DNA from: Dreissena polymorpha
Lineage: Eukaryota; Mollusca; Bivalvia; Myida; Dreissenidae
Assembly: GCF_020536995.1 (NCBI RefSeq)
Contig: NC_068360.1
Coordinates: 706,292 to 770,291, forward strand
Direction: 5' to 3'
Length of the DNA: 64,000 nt
Positions 1-12,246 of this stretch are shown here, piece after piece. Each line of letters opens with the position of its first letter. Positions within the stretch are counted from its first letter, which is position 1. The notes beneath the pieces were generated by a model. That model saw only the letters and a list, made by a program, of their open reading frames with translations. It was not told where the DNA came from and made no database searches. The position numbers were made by a program, and so were the translations under genes.

Positions 1-254
1 ATCTAAAAAACGTTGAAACGTAATAATTGTCCCCAAATATTTTCCTTCGAAGCGACTTTTATCAATTTTAGAAAGAAGAATGTCACTTGAACCAAGTGTC
101 TTTGCGTTATTCATACTTTAAAATGTAGCGTTTATTTGAATAATGATTTGACAGTGGCAGTAAAAGGTTGCATTGTGATTGTGCCACGCTATGTAAAAAG
201 GGAGTTTAATGCATCTGCAAAAAGTGTTGTCCAAGACACAGGCAGCAGTATCAT
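1..254. other. AT-rich flank, nothing recognised
   Basis: I see no coding pattern, RNA gene or repeat here. The short open frame across it runs into the inverted repeat that follows and has no coding character. Confidence 0.5.
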
Positions 255-985
255 AAATTTGCCCCCCCCCCCCCGGGACCCTACCCCGCCGAGCTTACCC
301 CAGGGGGTCCAGATTGTAAAATGTACACCTATTGTGTATGGTTTGACTTTTCAACAACGAATATTGACAAAAATACACAACAAACCGATCTCCTGCTCGG
401 CTAATAACTTTAATATTCAATTAAATGTGACTTTCTCGTTACATGTCTGTGTTTTGCTGTCATATTTTTACGATCGAATGCTCGGTTCTAAAACGCCATA
501 TTATTGGCCAACACAATTAGGACAACCAACCAGATGACGCGTTATACAATTAAAATGGTGTACATGTGTAGATGAAACACCAAGTGACATATAGCGAGAA
601 AGTCAAAAATTTAATTGAATGTTTAAGTTATTAGCCGAGCAGGAGATCGGTTTGTTGTGTAATCACGTTGCTTTTACTGTCTTTTAACGAATCTAGTTGC
701 ATTTTGTCGGCAACTGCATGGGATCATGTGTGTTTTCGATGAAAAAGGTCACGTCCAGTGTTTCACAATCTTTCAGCAATAGGCATATAGTTCGTTTCAT
801 ACCTTGTGTATATATATTACCTATACGAGGGTTATTTTTTCAAACTATGTATTTTTGTCAATATTCGTTGTTGAAAAGTCAAACCATACACAATAAACGT
901 CTAGGTGTACATTTAACAATCTGGAACCCTTGGGGCTAACTTGGTGGGGTGGGGGAGGGGACAAGATAATCAGGGACATAATTTG
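255..985. repeat. Long inverted repeat (foldback-type) with an insertion in one arm
   Basis: Two arms face each other around a centre near 450-585. Positions 336-376 are the perfect reverse complement of 849-889 (41 bp), and 377-409 of 626-658 (33 bp). Outer parts of the arms also match with gaps: 255-335, including a poly-C run, against 890-985. In the left arm the two matching blocks are adjacent. In the right arm they are separated by 659-848, so about 190 bp look inserted there. No transposase is visible. It could be a MITE that folds back or two head-to-head copies of one element. Confidence 0.75.
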
Positions 986-1035
986 CCGCTTTTTTTTATA
1001 TTGATTGTTTTCCTAGCAAAAATCCACTTTAAGCG

Positions 1036-1135
1036 GAAAGTGTCGTCTCTGATTAGCCTGTGCGGACTGCAAGTCTAACCTGGGACAACACTTTACACAC
1101 ACGCATTAAACCCCCTTTTCACAGATCGAGGCGCA
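1036..1135 (+). repeat. SINE-like short repeat (AGCCTGTGC family)
   Basis: The core GATTAGCCTGTGCGGACTGC is followed by GGGACAACACTTTACAC, then ACGCATTAAACCCCCTTTTC and ACAGA. The same phrases recur at 3080-3180 (reverse orientation), 3640-3700 and, degraded, 17632-17712. Ends were not resolved. The repeat abuts the splice-donor or stop region of the cysteine-rich gene on the opposite strand. Confidence 0.6.
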
Positions 1136-1148
1136 ATGTCTAATCTAC

Positions 1149-1999
1149 TCACCTCAGAGGTAGACCACAACCTACGTCATCTTCAAAGCAGTGCCCGAGA
1201 CTATCGTTACAGTAGCATCTTTGACATGTTAGCTCGTCCAAGAACCACGCACCGTGATCCTTCCACCCATCGATCCAGTCACAATCCCTTGCGGTCGATG
1301 AGTCCTTGAATACAACTTGTCCAGGTTTTGAACATCCTCCAGGTGCCAGGCAGGTAGCGACACCATTGTTACAGTAGCACTTGTTACAGTTTGTGTCCAT
1401 AAACCACTTACCGTGAGCCTTATAACCACCGACCTCGCGACAAGGCTCTGGAAATAATTAACAGTCATATACAGTCTTAATATCAGTTGACACGATTATA
1501 TGTTAAAACAATAATTATAACATTTCCTCGCGTTTATACAATGTTAGAATTGATGTAACATATATACTGGACTGCTTTTACAAGTTAAATGAAACAAATC
1601 ATTACATTTCGTCGTTTTTGTATCAATATTTTCTTGGTTCCTGAATTAATATAGAAAATAAACTGGATAATTAATGGTAACGGTTTCAATATTTTTATTG
1701 CAACGTCATATTTGTGGCGTTTTTATGGGGTTTTATTAATGAGACATTATCATTTAACAATATTTCAACCTGTAAAGCAGCAACGGATAATCGCTTAATA
1801 GTATAATACAAATGGTACTCGGTACCTGGCATAACATGTATTTAAAAAGATCCGTTATTCATTGAAAATGGAGACATCGTTATACAATGTTCATTCGTTA
1901 TTTAGTAAGATTCTACATAATGTCAAACGTACCTTCCTGAGCTTTCGCCACGGAAACGACGACACAAACAAACACGATACATAAGAGTTTTGCGTTCAT
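1149..1999 (-). CDS. Small secreted 12-cysteine protein, two modules, two coding exons
   Basis: Spliced on the minus strand: exon 1 runs 1999 to 1933 and exon 2 runs 1447 to 1149, with phase-1 junctions AAG|GTACGT and TTTCCAG|AG. Exon 1 encodes a 22-residue leader, MNAKLLCIVFVCVVVSVAKA then QE, a classic signal peptide with AKA before a likely cleavage site. The total is 121 residues. The mature part has two six-cysteine modules, C-x17/18-C-x2-C-x-C-x6-C-x5/6-C, each with the signature HG-x-WF-x-D upstream of C-x2-CYCN. The spacing is loosely reminiscent of beta-microseminoprotein-like or VWC-like secreted domains, but I cannot assign a family. The frame ends CTG-AGG-TGA. The same bases form a strong donor (GAG|GTGAGT at 1153/1152), so the protein may continue in exons I could not find. 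A 5' UTR acceptor (TTTATTTCAG) lies at 2022-2031, giving a 22-nt leader exon part (2000-2021). Function unknown; an extracellular role is inferred. Confidence 0.8.
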
Positions 2000-2021
2000 G
2001 ATGAATAGTGGACGTCTTATC

Positions 2022-2854
2022 CTGAAATAAAGCAATCAAAATATTTATTCTAAGTATTATATTTATTTCCAAACCTATCGAAATATAATTGGTGGATGCT
2101 ATGTAAGATAAAATAAAAATCAGCAACACTAGCTTTCGTTTGTCAACAAGAACGATGTAATCAACATAGTATAAAACGTATTAGTAATGTTGTATCAGTT
2201 TTGCTATAGCAAAATTATTTGCTTTTATTAAAAGATCATTTTGATTCAAATAAGCCGTGGTTGGTGTATTTTCAAACCTGAGTTATATTTTAAAGAAACT
2301 GACTTCAATACATTCATGGCACATTTTTAAAATTATATATAATTTACACACACACACACACACACACATACCTTACCCTTTTCACAAGAGTCCCCTATGT
2401 TTTGAATGTTTTGAATGTAACATTCCTTTATGTTTTCGACATTTTTTATAGGAAAAGCACGCGTGTCACAGATGTCTGCTGGTACCTAAAAATGCTAAAA
2501 ATAAAATTTGACGAATGGTTTTGTTGTTGTTTTTCTAGCGAGCCTCGTAGCAGTTTAATATTAATCATTTTTGTCTGTTAAGCTTTGGGTAAACCGATCA
2601 CATGTCATACAAACGTGGTACATTTAGTTCCATTTTTTACAAGTAATTTGTCAAATACGAAATGGCAAGTACACTGAAAACAGTCGTGCTCTGTTCTCTT
2701 GCTAATAAAGCAAATTGGCAGAACGTGGTATTATTTCGCGTTTTGATTGTCATTTAAACAGTAATATAGGATATTTGTTGAATGGCGCAACCACAAGTGA
2801 ACATATTTTTTTCTATGATCTCGATTGAATTAAAATCGATATTCCATCAAAGAC
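2022..2854. other. Non-coding stretch upstream of the cysteine-rich gene, with a (CA)n tract
   Basis: This is probably the first intron or promoter side of the minus-strand gene, since a 5' UTR splice acceptor lies at its edge. A (CA)n microsatellite occupies 2346-2368. No further exon could be seen and no TATA box was placed. Confidence 0.5.
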
Positions 2855-3660
2855 AACACGTGTTCTTTTTATTTTGTGATTACAAAACACTGAAGTCAGA
2901 TATGCGTTGGATAAAGGTTCTAACCTTAAGTTATGTTTTGTATTGACCTCACAAACGGGATGACCCAAACGTTTGAAATCTTGACGCTGCATGATAGCGT
3001 GTGTTGTTTATTTTCGTGATTCGAATAATGTTTAATCATTGTAACAATAAAGCTATATATAGCTTTCATAAGCGCCTCGCTCTGTAAAAAGAGGGTTTTA
3101 TGCATGTGCATAAAGTGTCGTTCCAGATTAGCCTGTGCACTACGCACAGGCTAATCAGGGACGACTTTTTCCGTCTTAAATGTATTTTCGTCAGGAAGAA
3201 TCTTCACATTAACGAAAATACCATTAAGACGGAATTATTATAGAATGCTAGTTAAAACAAATCTGGGTTTTACACACGCTCTCTGCATGTACAAAATATT
3301 GCCACACACTATTGTTCCTCTTTCTGTTTCTGTGGAATAATCGTCCTATTTTCTGTCTGCAATGTTTTCATTAACTTATATTGTTTTATAAGTATGTATA
3401 AAACAGTTAATTGGACATTAAGAATTAAATAATTCTCAGATAATAAACAGTTTTGTATGCATTGAACGGAAATGCAGCTGTAACACGTGTTCTTCTGTTT
3501 TAGTCGGTTCTTACCGTAAGTTCTGTATTGTATTGACCACACAAACGGGTTTACCCAAACGTTTGAAGTCTTGATGTTGCATGATAGTGTGTGTTGTTTA
3601 TTTTCGTGAATCGAATAATGCTTAATAACGGTAACAATACGCATATGAATAAAACCCCTT
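2855..3660. repeat. Diverged direct duplication enclosing a SINE-like palindromic element
   Basis: About 150-190 bp ending near 3045 recurs ending near 3640; shared phrases include CCCAAACGTTTGAA and GTGTGTTGTTTATTTTCGTG. Each copy is followed by SINE-like sequence, in opposite orientations. The first (3080-3180) contains a perfect 13-bp-arm palindrome at 3126-3156 (GATTAGCCTGTGC, 5-bp loop). Confidence 0.6.
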
Positions 3661-3699
3661 TTGCACAGAGCATGGCTCATTTTTATTTTGTAACAACTT

Positions 3700-5230
3700 C
3701 AATAAAATACCGTTTTCATCACGTGCTTTATTATTCGTTTGGATTTTTATTATGCTTCAAAGCCGGATACAAATTCAGAGTAAATCCACAAATATGTACT
3801 TAGGCCTTTGATGACGTATTGATAGCTTTTTCAGGATTAACGACACCGGAATGTTAATAAGCATCGCCCTTATTATTTTAATGGTGTTTGATTAAAATCT
3901 AAATTGGTATAACCGATGACATAGATACAATAATTTTACAATACATATAATTAACTCGGACTTTTATGGTGTATTTTAAAATTACACTATTTTTCATTAT
4001 TAATTATGATGAATTAATTATGCTTTAGCGATTAATACAACACATGCTTATTTAAAGTGTGCGAGCACAACGGCAATATGTTCAACTTCGGCGACAGTTT
4101 CATTGATGCCCACGGCCCACGGCCCACAGCTACACCACAATGTTCTGTCATTCCTTAAATAACGACACAAGATATTGTACCAGCGCATTTGAACATTGAA
4201 AATCATTACAAACTGGTTTATAAAAAAATTGCGTTATCAGACGGTATTCTGTATACGCTTTACTTAATAGCTTCTGAAAATAACCATAACAACATACTAG
4301 TACATAATGAACTAAATATTTCCCTAATATTTATTGAAAAAATATACTATTTTCATACTATATGTATACATACAATTCAAGTTGCTTCGGAAACATCGAT
4401 AGTATACTGATATTATCGTTGTTATAGGTTAATGACAGTAAACTAAGCAAAAGGAAATCACTGCTGTATTGACTCCTACAGATAAAACCCCTATGCTTAA
4501 ACCGTTCCAATTTGCTGACCCTAGCTAAAGGCATTTGTTAAATTCTGTGTCTAATGAGAATCATGTAATGTACAGGAAATCGTTATTTGTCTTTAATGGC
4601 ATAACAGCGGATTATTATAAGTTTAATACTACACTTTTTGTTCAAACAACTTACTTAAACATAGATTAACTTATGTTTTATTCATAAGTACACACAAAGT
4701 TGTATATATAAAGACAATATGTTACAATAAAGTGAATTTTAATATTTGCACGAATGCCAATTGCCTAGTCCTTGATGATGATTCATTATTCGCCTACATA
4801 CTTCAAATACAAACACATACTTATAAACGGCATACATAGAGGGTTTTGTTAGATTTGGTGGAATATCGATTTTAAATCACGAGTGATCATATAAAATGGT
4901 ATTTTTTCAATGATCATGAGTGAATTTAAATCAATATTCCGTCAAATTAAACACATTTTCTGTTTACTTTATGCTGATAAATGATTATTTGTGTATTTTT
5001 GCCATTCCGGACAACCTAATTTCCCGCTGGGCGCCCCGAAATGTTATAAGATGTGTTTTCAAAGGAATCTACTGCGTATGTTTCAAATACAAGATAAGTA
5101 TTGATGCAAAACATCAAAGGGCGTCGGGAATTTCAGTGTAAAAGGCACTCAATGGAGTTACATGGAACTATTGTTTTCTACTGTAAATATTAATATATTG
5201 GCCGATTATTTTAATCAAAATAGAAAAAGA
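3700..5230. other. AT-rich non-coding DNA
   Basis: No gene, tRNA or structured repeat recognised. Short open frames (for example 4189-4410 and 4920-5141) are low-complexity AT-driven reading and lack splice or domain signals. Confidence 0.5.
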
Positions 5231-5237
5231 TACTGTT

Positions 5238-5348
5238 ATAACCATTATCTATGATTCTGTGTTATAACCCCCAAATAACCATTATCTATGATGTTGTGTT
5301 ATAACCCCCAAATAACCATTATCTATGATTTTGTGTTGTAACCCCCAA
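5238..5348. repeat. 37-bp tandem repeat, three copies
   Basis: The phrase ATAACCATTATCTATGAT recurs at 5238, 5275 and 5312, each followed by TGTGTTRTAACCCCCAA. Period is 37 bp with one or two differences between copies. Confidence 0.85.
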
Positions 5349-5525
5349 ATATTCCATAGTTCATTTTATTAACATTGGTTTCCTTTTTTACTGGCATCCG
5401 TGTGCAGTTTTCATTAATGGAACAGAACTGTGTAGGTTTTAAAAAATCTGCTTCATCTCACAAAATGCGCATTGATAGTGTCACCTAAAAAAGTCCATAC
5501 CAAAGGGTCCATACCACCTGGATAG

Positions 5526-5702
5526 TAATACGTGTCGCGCTTCACGCTCTAAATGTGGTTCTCAAAAAAAACTCCGAGGAGTGCTTGACTCTAGTGAAAC
5601 GGGTTGCCGGGACACAGCTCCTCCTTGATAAGCGGCTGCTTCCTTTATCACAACTCATTGTTACAATCAATAATACATGTCGCGCTTCGCGCTCTATATG
5701 TG
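5526..5702. repeat. 33-bp direct repeat at 144-bp spacing
   Basis: TGTCGCGCTTCRCGCTCT with flanking bases occurs near 5526-5559 and again near 5670-5702. This suggests a remnant of a short tandem-repeat element; nothing else identifies it. Confidence 0.5.
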
Positions 5703-5947
5703 GTAGGGATAGTACTTAGGGCCTATGATAGACAACCATAAACAACAACAAAAATACATGCAAAAGAGATGTGTTGTTTGCATTTATTTGTTAATATAAA
5801 AACACGTGTATTTTTTTATAAGATATTTAAGAGATGTAAGAAATTTTAATTAACGTTGTCACCACGCGGCAGCCATTAATTTTAATAAAAATGTGCAACG
5901 TTGTATTTAGGTCGCATTAAAACGCAGTATTTTTAAATTCTATTTAA

Positions 5948-5950
<3 letters not shown>

Positions 5951-6026
<76 letters not shown>
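5951..6026. repeat. (TA)n microsatellite
   Basis: About 75 bp of uninterrupted alternating TA. Confidence 0.98.
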
Positions 6027-6029
<3 letters not shown>

Positions 6030-6895
6030 CTTCATTTACGACTTGCACTTATTTTCCTATTAGAAAAAACGAAATCGTCTTCCAGAAATCATCGTAAAAC
6101 GTTTTAACAGGTCAGCATGGACTATTTAATTATACATTACTGACGGTTTGCTAAATACAAAACAATGCATTATTATATTCAGTGTAAAGTCTTTGGTATT
6201 CTCACCCTTTATTCTTCATGTTTCTACCAATAGGTGATATACGACAACTTTCATGAATACAGTTGACAAACATAAATACTGCATGTATTTGAGTTAAACT
6301 CTTGAGTATGACGAATGATTTGTGATTGTGCAATTTTTATATGACACATTTATTTACCAGACTCTAAGCAAATTAAAAAACAACTTTAAATGTGAGGTTT
6401 AAACTTGTTCTAAAGATGATAATGCATACCTATATCTTTTGTTTGTAAATTTTGATAACCGCGAAAATTATGGTTTTTCGCGTGTTATATAAAATGTCGA
6501 AAGGTTGGGAATTGGACATTCAAAAAATGTTCAAGCATTTTAAACATATATAACATAAACCATAGCGCTTTCGACGATAAGTATTCTAAAGGTCCAAAGA
6601 CATATGTGTTTTCACGCTTTATCAGTCCAAATGCCTAATTGAATGCCTTATTGAATTATTGGATGTGGCCACAGCCTGTGATGCTCCGATAATTCCAAAA
6701 CATTTGTATTAAAGACTAGAACCCGGTTTGTGTTGCTAGTATATATCTAGAAATACTTTGACAATAATAATAGTGGTCCCATGTGGTGTCCAGTCTTGCA
6801 TTATAATTTATATTTAGCAAACAGTAACTTGTTGAACTGATATGCACATGGATTGATACATAACGACTTGCCGTTGCAAGTGTTTCTCAATGATG
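6027..6895. other. AT-rich non-coding DNA
   Basis: No gene or repeat recognised between the TA tract and the LINE relic. Confidence 0.5.
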
Positions 6896-6899
6896 ACTC

Positions 6900-7870
6900 T
6901 GAAGTTGAAGATTTATTCTAATGTTCTCCGTCTGGCTCTGAATCGAGCCTGCTCGTCCGCCAGCAGTTCCTCGGCCATACCTTTCAGTCGGTATGGGATG
7001 ATGTGAAGCATGACTTTGCCTGGATGACTGATGAGGCCGATGGTGCGATGTTTCACGCACAGCTTGAGGTTGCACTTTTTCGGTAACGGGATGACCAGAG
7101 ATTGGTACCACTCCTTAGGCCACTTCTTGACCTCCCATATATTCTTTTATAGTGCGGTCATTGCTGTATTCGTTGCCTCTTTTCCTTGCGTAAAAGTTGC
7201 TTCCTCCACCTTTGCATATAGTATGGGCGTTTTGTCGTCGGCTTAAGGTCCGGGATCGTTCTAAACGAGACTGGATTCTGGTTGAAGCGTACAGTGATAA
7301 AGATCGATGTTGTATGCGGTCCAGCTTTTCAGAACTGCGACCCTCTCGGTCAGGAGGTTCCCGTCAACGACTGCTATAACACTGACCTTGGGCTGACTGG
7401 TCTTCGTGAGGGTCTTGGGGGTGCTGTAGGCCTTCTTACTGTTCACTCTTCCCTTGTCTCTTTCATCTTCCTTCTCACTTTCGTGTTCGCTTTTTGGTAT
7501 TCTGTTCTAGAGTCCTGGCTGGTGTACCTCTCTTGCCTCAGCTCTATTCGTTTGTCGCATAGGTCCATGACCTCGGTCGTCACCCATGGCTTGTTCTTCC
7601 TTCTCTCTCTACCGAGAACTTCTACGAAAGATGACAGCTGGTGATTTTTTTGATGATGATGTCAATATCATTGTCTACGATGTTCAGGGCTTCAAACGTG
7701 CCACCTATCTGTGCTTGAAATGCCTCCGCTATATCCGGATCTTTCAGTTTCTTCTAGTCAAATCTAATGCGAGGGTTCTTGAGGAAGCGCTTGTTCTATA
7801 GCTTAAGCTTGATGGTGGTGAGCACTAACTCATGGGCACTGCCAATGTTCGCGCCAGAAATCGTTCTTGT
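6900..7870 (-). mobile_element. Decayed RTE-type LINE, endonuclease C-terminus through early RT
   Basis: Reading the minus strand from 7870 down, fragments appear in correct order for an RTE-like (BovB-related) LINE. First is GSAHELV near 7821-7841, the end of the AP-endonuclease, where the usual SDH catalytic motif reads SAH. Next come KNKPWVTTEVMDLCDKR (about 7560-7610) and AYNIDLYH (about 7290-7315). Last are the RT motifs CVKHRTIGLISHPGKVML (about 7010-7065) and EELLADEQARFRARRRT (about 6920-6985). The pieces lie in different frames with several stops and the RT core (YxDD) is missing, so the copy is dead and truncated at both ends. Family assignment rests on the RTIGLISH/DEQA motifs and is fairly secure; subfamily is not. 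Confidence 0.85.
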
Positions 7871-8056
7871 TCGATTTGTTAATGCTGGACTTAAACCGTT
7901 GCGGCGCCAGTATGAATTAGTTATCACATTGGTTTTAACGAACGAGTGATGGGGTTATTTAAGTTCGCGTCAAATATATGCCTCAGTATTAGTAGGTACG
8001 AACACTTGTAACTTACGCAACATGGATTGGTGCTTTGTCTCGGACACTGTGAACAA

Positions 8057-9843
8057 GGTGCCTAACCAATACGGATAATACCTGAAACGTGTGTGCGTTT
8101 CCACTAAATTTTCAATATTCTTATCTTTAAGTTAATATTTTTTCACAAAACCAACATTCAACGAAACAACTAAGTCATTAATTAAATTCAGTAAATTGTA
8201 TACTCGTGCTCAGTAACAAAAACGTAAATTTGCAGTGGGAACCTACAGTTAACACCAGTTAACGCACGAAATCCGTGGAAACGGAAGTAAAATGCATATA
8301 TTGGTCCATATAAACAACGAATTTGAGCTAATTTCCTGATGAAAAAGGCAACACGATTCTTTTGAACCCATTGCAATGATATCGGTTTAGTTTTTAGAGA
8401 AACAAGGATTTTAAATGTCGATAGCTGGCACCGGATAATGCATGAAGTAGGCACCGATTAAGGGCCGAGGCTAATGAACTTAAGTATAGTACGTTCAAAG
8501 AATATATTGTATTCTGTTGATATGGTAAATATTTAAAGAAAATCTTGATTTTAGTTTGTTACATCAATGGGTCTGTTATTTCTCGTCCCTCAACCCCTGA
8601 ACGGCTTTGTCTAGACACATGAAAGTGTCTTAGCTTTACCCTGAAAAAGGTTATTAAAACTAGGCAATTCATGTTACAAATTGTATTGGTACATAAAAAA
8701 AATTATGTAGGACGCCAGTTATTGTAGAACGACCGAGTTATCAATAATATGTATTACATATAGCACTCCATTGAGTTTTTTAATATTAAAATAATATAAA
8801 CGATTTGATACCGATGTGATTTTTTAGACCAGTTCAGCAGTACTTATTGTATAGTCTTATTGTTGTCGTATTGTTAATAGTTTTTTTATAAACTATTTAT
8901 GTTTACTTTGGAGTGATTGTAATTATAAATAATAATTTTATTTAATATTGGGGAAAATTAATGAATTGTCAATTGTGAACATTTGTGGTATTTTTTTTAA
9001 TTGCATGATGAATGACAATTTACCAGTCCGGTCAATCTCGATCGAAATACGCACGCACATATACTAGACCATTGTTCCTACGTCGATTTTTCCGCAAGAG
9101 GTTTCGACAAAAATATAAGTTTCTTTATGTTTCTCGTAGTAGCAAAACTTCTTTTTGGAGGGAGAATTTTACAGGAAAGTGCGAATATACATCGATACAA
9201 TCCGAATCGTCAACACATATCATTTTGATCACCAACTTCAAGTACTATCATACGATGTGCGCATGTTGTTTAGAAAAACTGATGAAAAGCATGTTATCAT
9301 CTGTAAATGTATCAATTGATTTCTTGTAATATCCAGTTTCCGGAATTTATCCGGCGCCAGTATTTTATGGTTTCGTCTGTTATCCGGAACCCGTGAAATC
9401 AATATGCTACCCTTTTAAAACGCAAATGCCCACGTTCTTTTATGTGGCCTATAATTTCCATCGATTTTATCATACATCTAAATGATTCCTACAATATTGT
9501 AAACTAGTAGTAGTATATGTTTTTCTCTTACGTTACAAAAAATGAAGTATTTTAAACTATTTTATGGCTATGAGATAGGTATGGAACATTTGTTTTCGTT
9601 CGTTTTGATTTATTATTTTATTGTAATAACGAATTTTGAGGCAAACCAATTGATGAAATATCATAATGTTTCGTGAGCAATAGTATTTGGCATACTTACG
9701 CAGTTTTGTTCCCATTTTCACTTCCAATACTGGGCTCATCCTGCATTTCGCCTTGTTTATTTTCTGATTTGATCCGGTGCGGTTTCGCGTATTAACCGGA
9801 AACGCAGACTAGTTTCCGGTATTATCCGTATTGGTTAGGCACC
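8057..9843. mobile_element. Candidate 1.79-kb non-autonomous DNA transposon with 46-bp terminal inverted repeats
   Basis: The outer 26 bp at 8057-8082 are the perfect reverse complement of 9818-9843 (beginning GGTGCCTAACCAATACGG). The match continues with a few mismatches to 8102/9798, ending in GCGTTTCC. Inside the right end lie related subterminal motifs: TTATCCGGA-like and TTTCCGG-like phrases near 9335-9400 and 9770-9820. No target-site duplication is obvious at the outer edges. Internal open frames (8188-8454 minus, 9012-9329 plus) match no transposase I know. Superfamily undetermined. Confidence 0.75.
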
Positions 9844-11436
9844 GTGTAGCCTTAACATTTTGCGCTGTTGTGGTTTAACAACGCATTATGAATTTCGCTA
9901 ATATAACAATGTGGTGGTTCGCGTGTAAATATTTTGGTTAGAACTTTAATGTTTATTTTGATCGCTGTAATAATTTGCAACGGACGTTTTTTGTCTTATA
10001 TTTACCCGTGTATCATGCACTGAATAGAAACTGGTCATCAACATAATCTCGGATATAAAATGACTAATTTGTCTATTTATTAGCATATGATATGCTTTCA
10101 AACTAAGATTGTTCGTCCAAACGTTCATGTTATTTCTTTACTCAGCGTGGTCTATTTTCTACGAATTTGCTGTCTGTATAGAAAACGTTGATTTTAGTCG
10201 ATACGATCTGTCAGGAAAGTTTATAGAGTATTATTTTTCTGGAAAGATCATTCAGACGTAATCATGTTTTACTTGTTGATTATGGTTGAATTGTTTTAAC
10301 TACCACAAATCAAAATTAACATAATTCAGACTTTAAAAGCACATTTTACCTATTTAATTTAGTTCTGTAATTTAAATTTGATAATTAAAAAAATCACTTC
10401 TGATATTATAGTACATGGAGTTAAATTGGCTGTTATATTGACTACTGCAATGGTGTTATATGTGCTGCAAGGATGCAGTTGAATGTGTCCGTTTATTTCT
10501 TTAATATTGACATAATTAAGACATTAGAGGCTGAAATCAGTAGGGATATGTTTCGTTCTGTTGATGAAACATATGTTACTACTTTTATGCACCCAGTTTG
10601 TTTTGTTCTGTTATAAAGTAGTGGATTAGGACAAGAATTTCTCTCCCGATATTGTATGTAGTTTTATTGCTAACTATCATTAAAATATACTAAAAATGGT
10701 GAGCCTTTGATTAATATGTATTTTAAACACTAATTGGTAAAACTGCCCCATATTTGAACCAGAAGTACTTTTAAAATGTACACCAGGTTTTGCAACAATT
10801 AAGATGATACTTTTGTCAAAAACACACACACATATTTATGCACTGTTAGCCAATTAATTTTAGAACCACGATGGACTGATTGTAAATTGTATTGTTAATT
10901 ATATAAAACATATCAACGTAGAAGGCAGGTCTGAGTTTAAATTTTAGTTCATTCCATGCTTGGACACGCCCTCTGAAATCACGGAAAATGTGGAACCACA
11001 AACATAGATATATTTGATGTGTCGACTTAGACTGCATGTTAATTCCGTACCGAAAGAATACATCAACTTACGTGTAAATATATTCTTTTACATTAAACAT
11101 TTTCAATTGAAGTATGTTTTTAAATTTCAATATGTCTTTTAATTAAAAAAGTATTATGTTATTGATGAAGAAATGTGTATGCCTTCATTATCACGTATTC
11201 AATTTAGTTAAAAATCCTGGTTATTATATTTGGTTACGGAGGGTGGGCGGTGGTTTCGATAGGCGTCGTCAAGCAGATGGTTTCCGGCTAATATCTGTAT
11301 TTTGCCTTAACCATTGATGGCACATTGAATATGGCAAGCTTGCATAGAGACCAAGATAAGGATTATATTCAGGGGTTTTAATTGGCAAATGTATAGATGC
11401 CAATGCCAATGATATGAAGTGCCAATACAAGACCTT
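9844..11436. other. AT-rich non-coding DNA
   Basis: No gene, RNA or structured repeat recognised. Confidence 0.5.
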
Positions 11437-11590
11437 TAACCCTACACTTTCTTAAATAAGAGTTATTTCCCTATTATGTTGATGTATTATGTAATTTTGC
11501 AGTGCTTGATAGTATGCAATATATGAAAATCACACTGCATATATAGATATCAATGAGGAGAAATGCGATACACAAGAACAATATCCAGCA
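11437..11590 (+). repeat. Fragment of the tandem-repeat element family seen at 18069-18775
   Basis: Phrases ACCCTACACTTTCTTAAATA and GATATCAATGAGGAGAAATG match the internal unit of the later element. No terminal repeat is retained. A poly-G run follows at about 11658-11671. Confidence 0.55.
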
Positions 11591-11871
11591 AGAAAGGATT
11601 AACCATAGAAATAATCTTTTAATTTAGATTTGCACACATCAATACAAAATGTATTTAGAGGGGGGGGGGGGGCTATCAATTAGTCTAATTTGCGTTTGAT
11701 ACTTGCCTCCTTGTTACCGTATGCACAAGTTGAATTATGCCATTAAGTATGAAAATAATCTTTTAGCTAAGGAAACGTCGTGCCTCAAATAAGTAGCAGC
11801 GTTTTCTATATGTGTGTGCATTGCACATTTTTCTAAATTTCCAATTAAAAAATAAATTATATATATATTGT

Positions 11872-12181
11872 GCCAGTAACGCGGTCTCGGTAGTTTTCAG
11901 ACTATACTTAAGGGGTCAATATTAAAAACGGGGTCTGTATACAACCCCGCGTTATAGGCACCTTTATTTACTCTGAGGGGGGTGAAGTGGAGGTAATGCA
12001 ATCAAATGTCACAATAAGGTCTTATATCGAAAACCACAATCACGTCTGAAATTTAAATTTTGTATACCTCACAATTAAAGTTGCTATATATTTCCTTGTA
12101 TGAGACGTTAAATAAATGACGTATTTATATATAATACTATATTAGGTACCCCTATATATATTCAGAGACCCCGTAACTGGC
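11872..12181. mobile_element. Small MITE, 310 bp
   Basis: Terminal inverted repeats GCCAGTAACGCGGTCTC (11872-11888) and the reverse complement of 12165-12181 match at 15 of 17 positions. A related CGGGGTCTG/CCCCGCG pair lies just inside the left end. No coding sequence, and no clear target-site duplication because the flanks are (TA)-rich. Confidence 0.6.
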
Positions 12182-12189
12182 GATATGTG

Positions 12190-12192
<3 letters not shown>

Positions 12193-12243
<51 letters not shown>
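12193..12243. repeat. (AT)n microsatellite
   Basis: About 50 bp of alternating AT next to the MITE. Confidence 0.97.
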
Positions 12244-12246
<3 letters not shown>

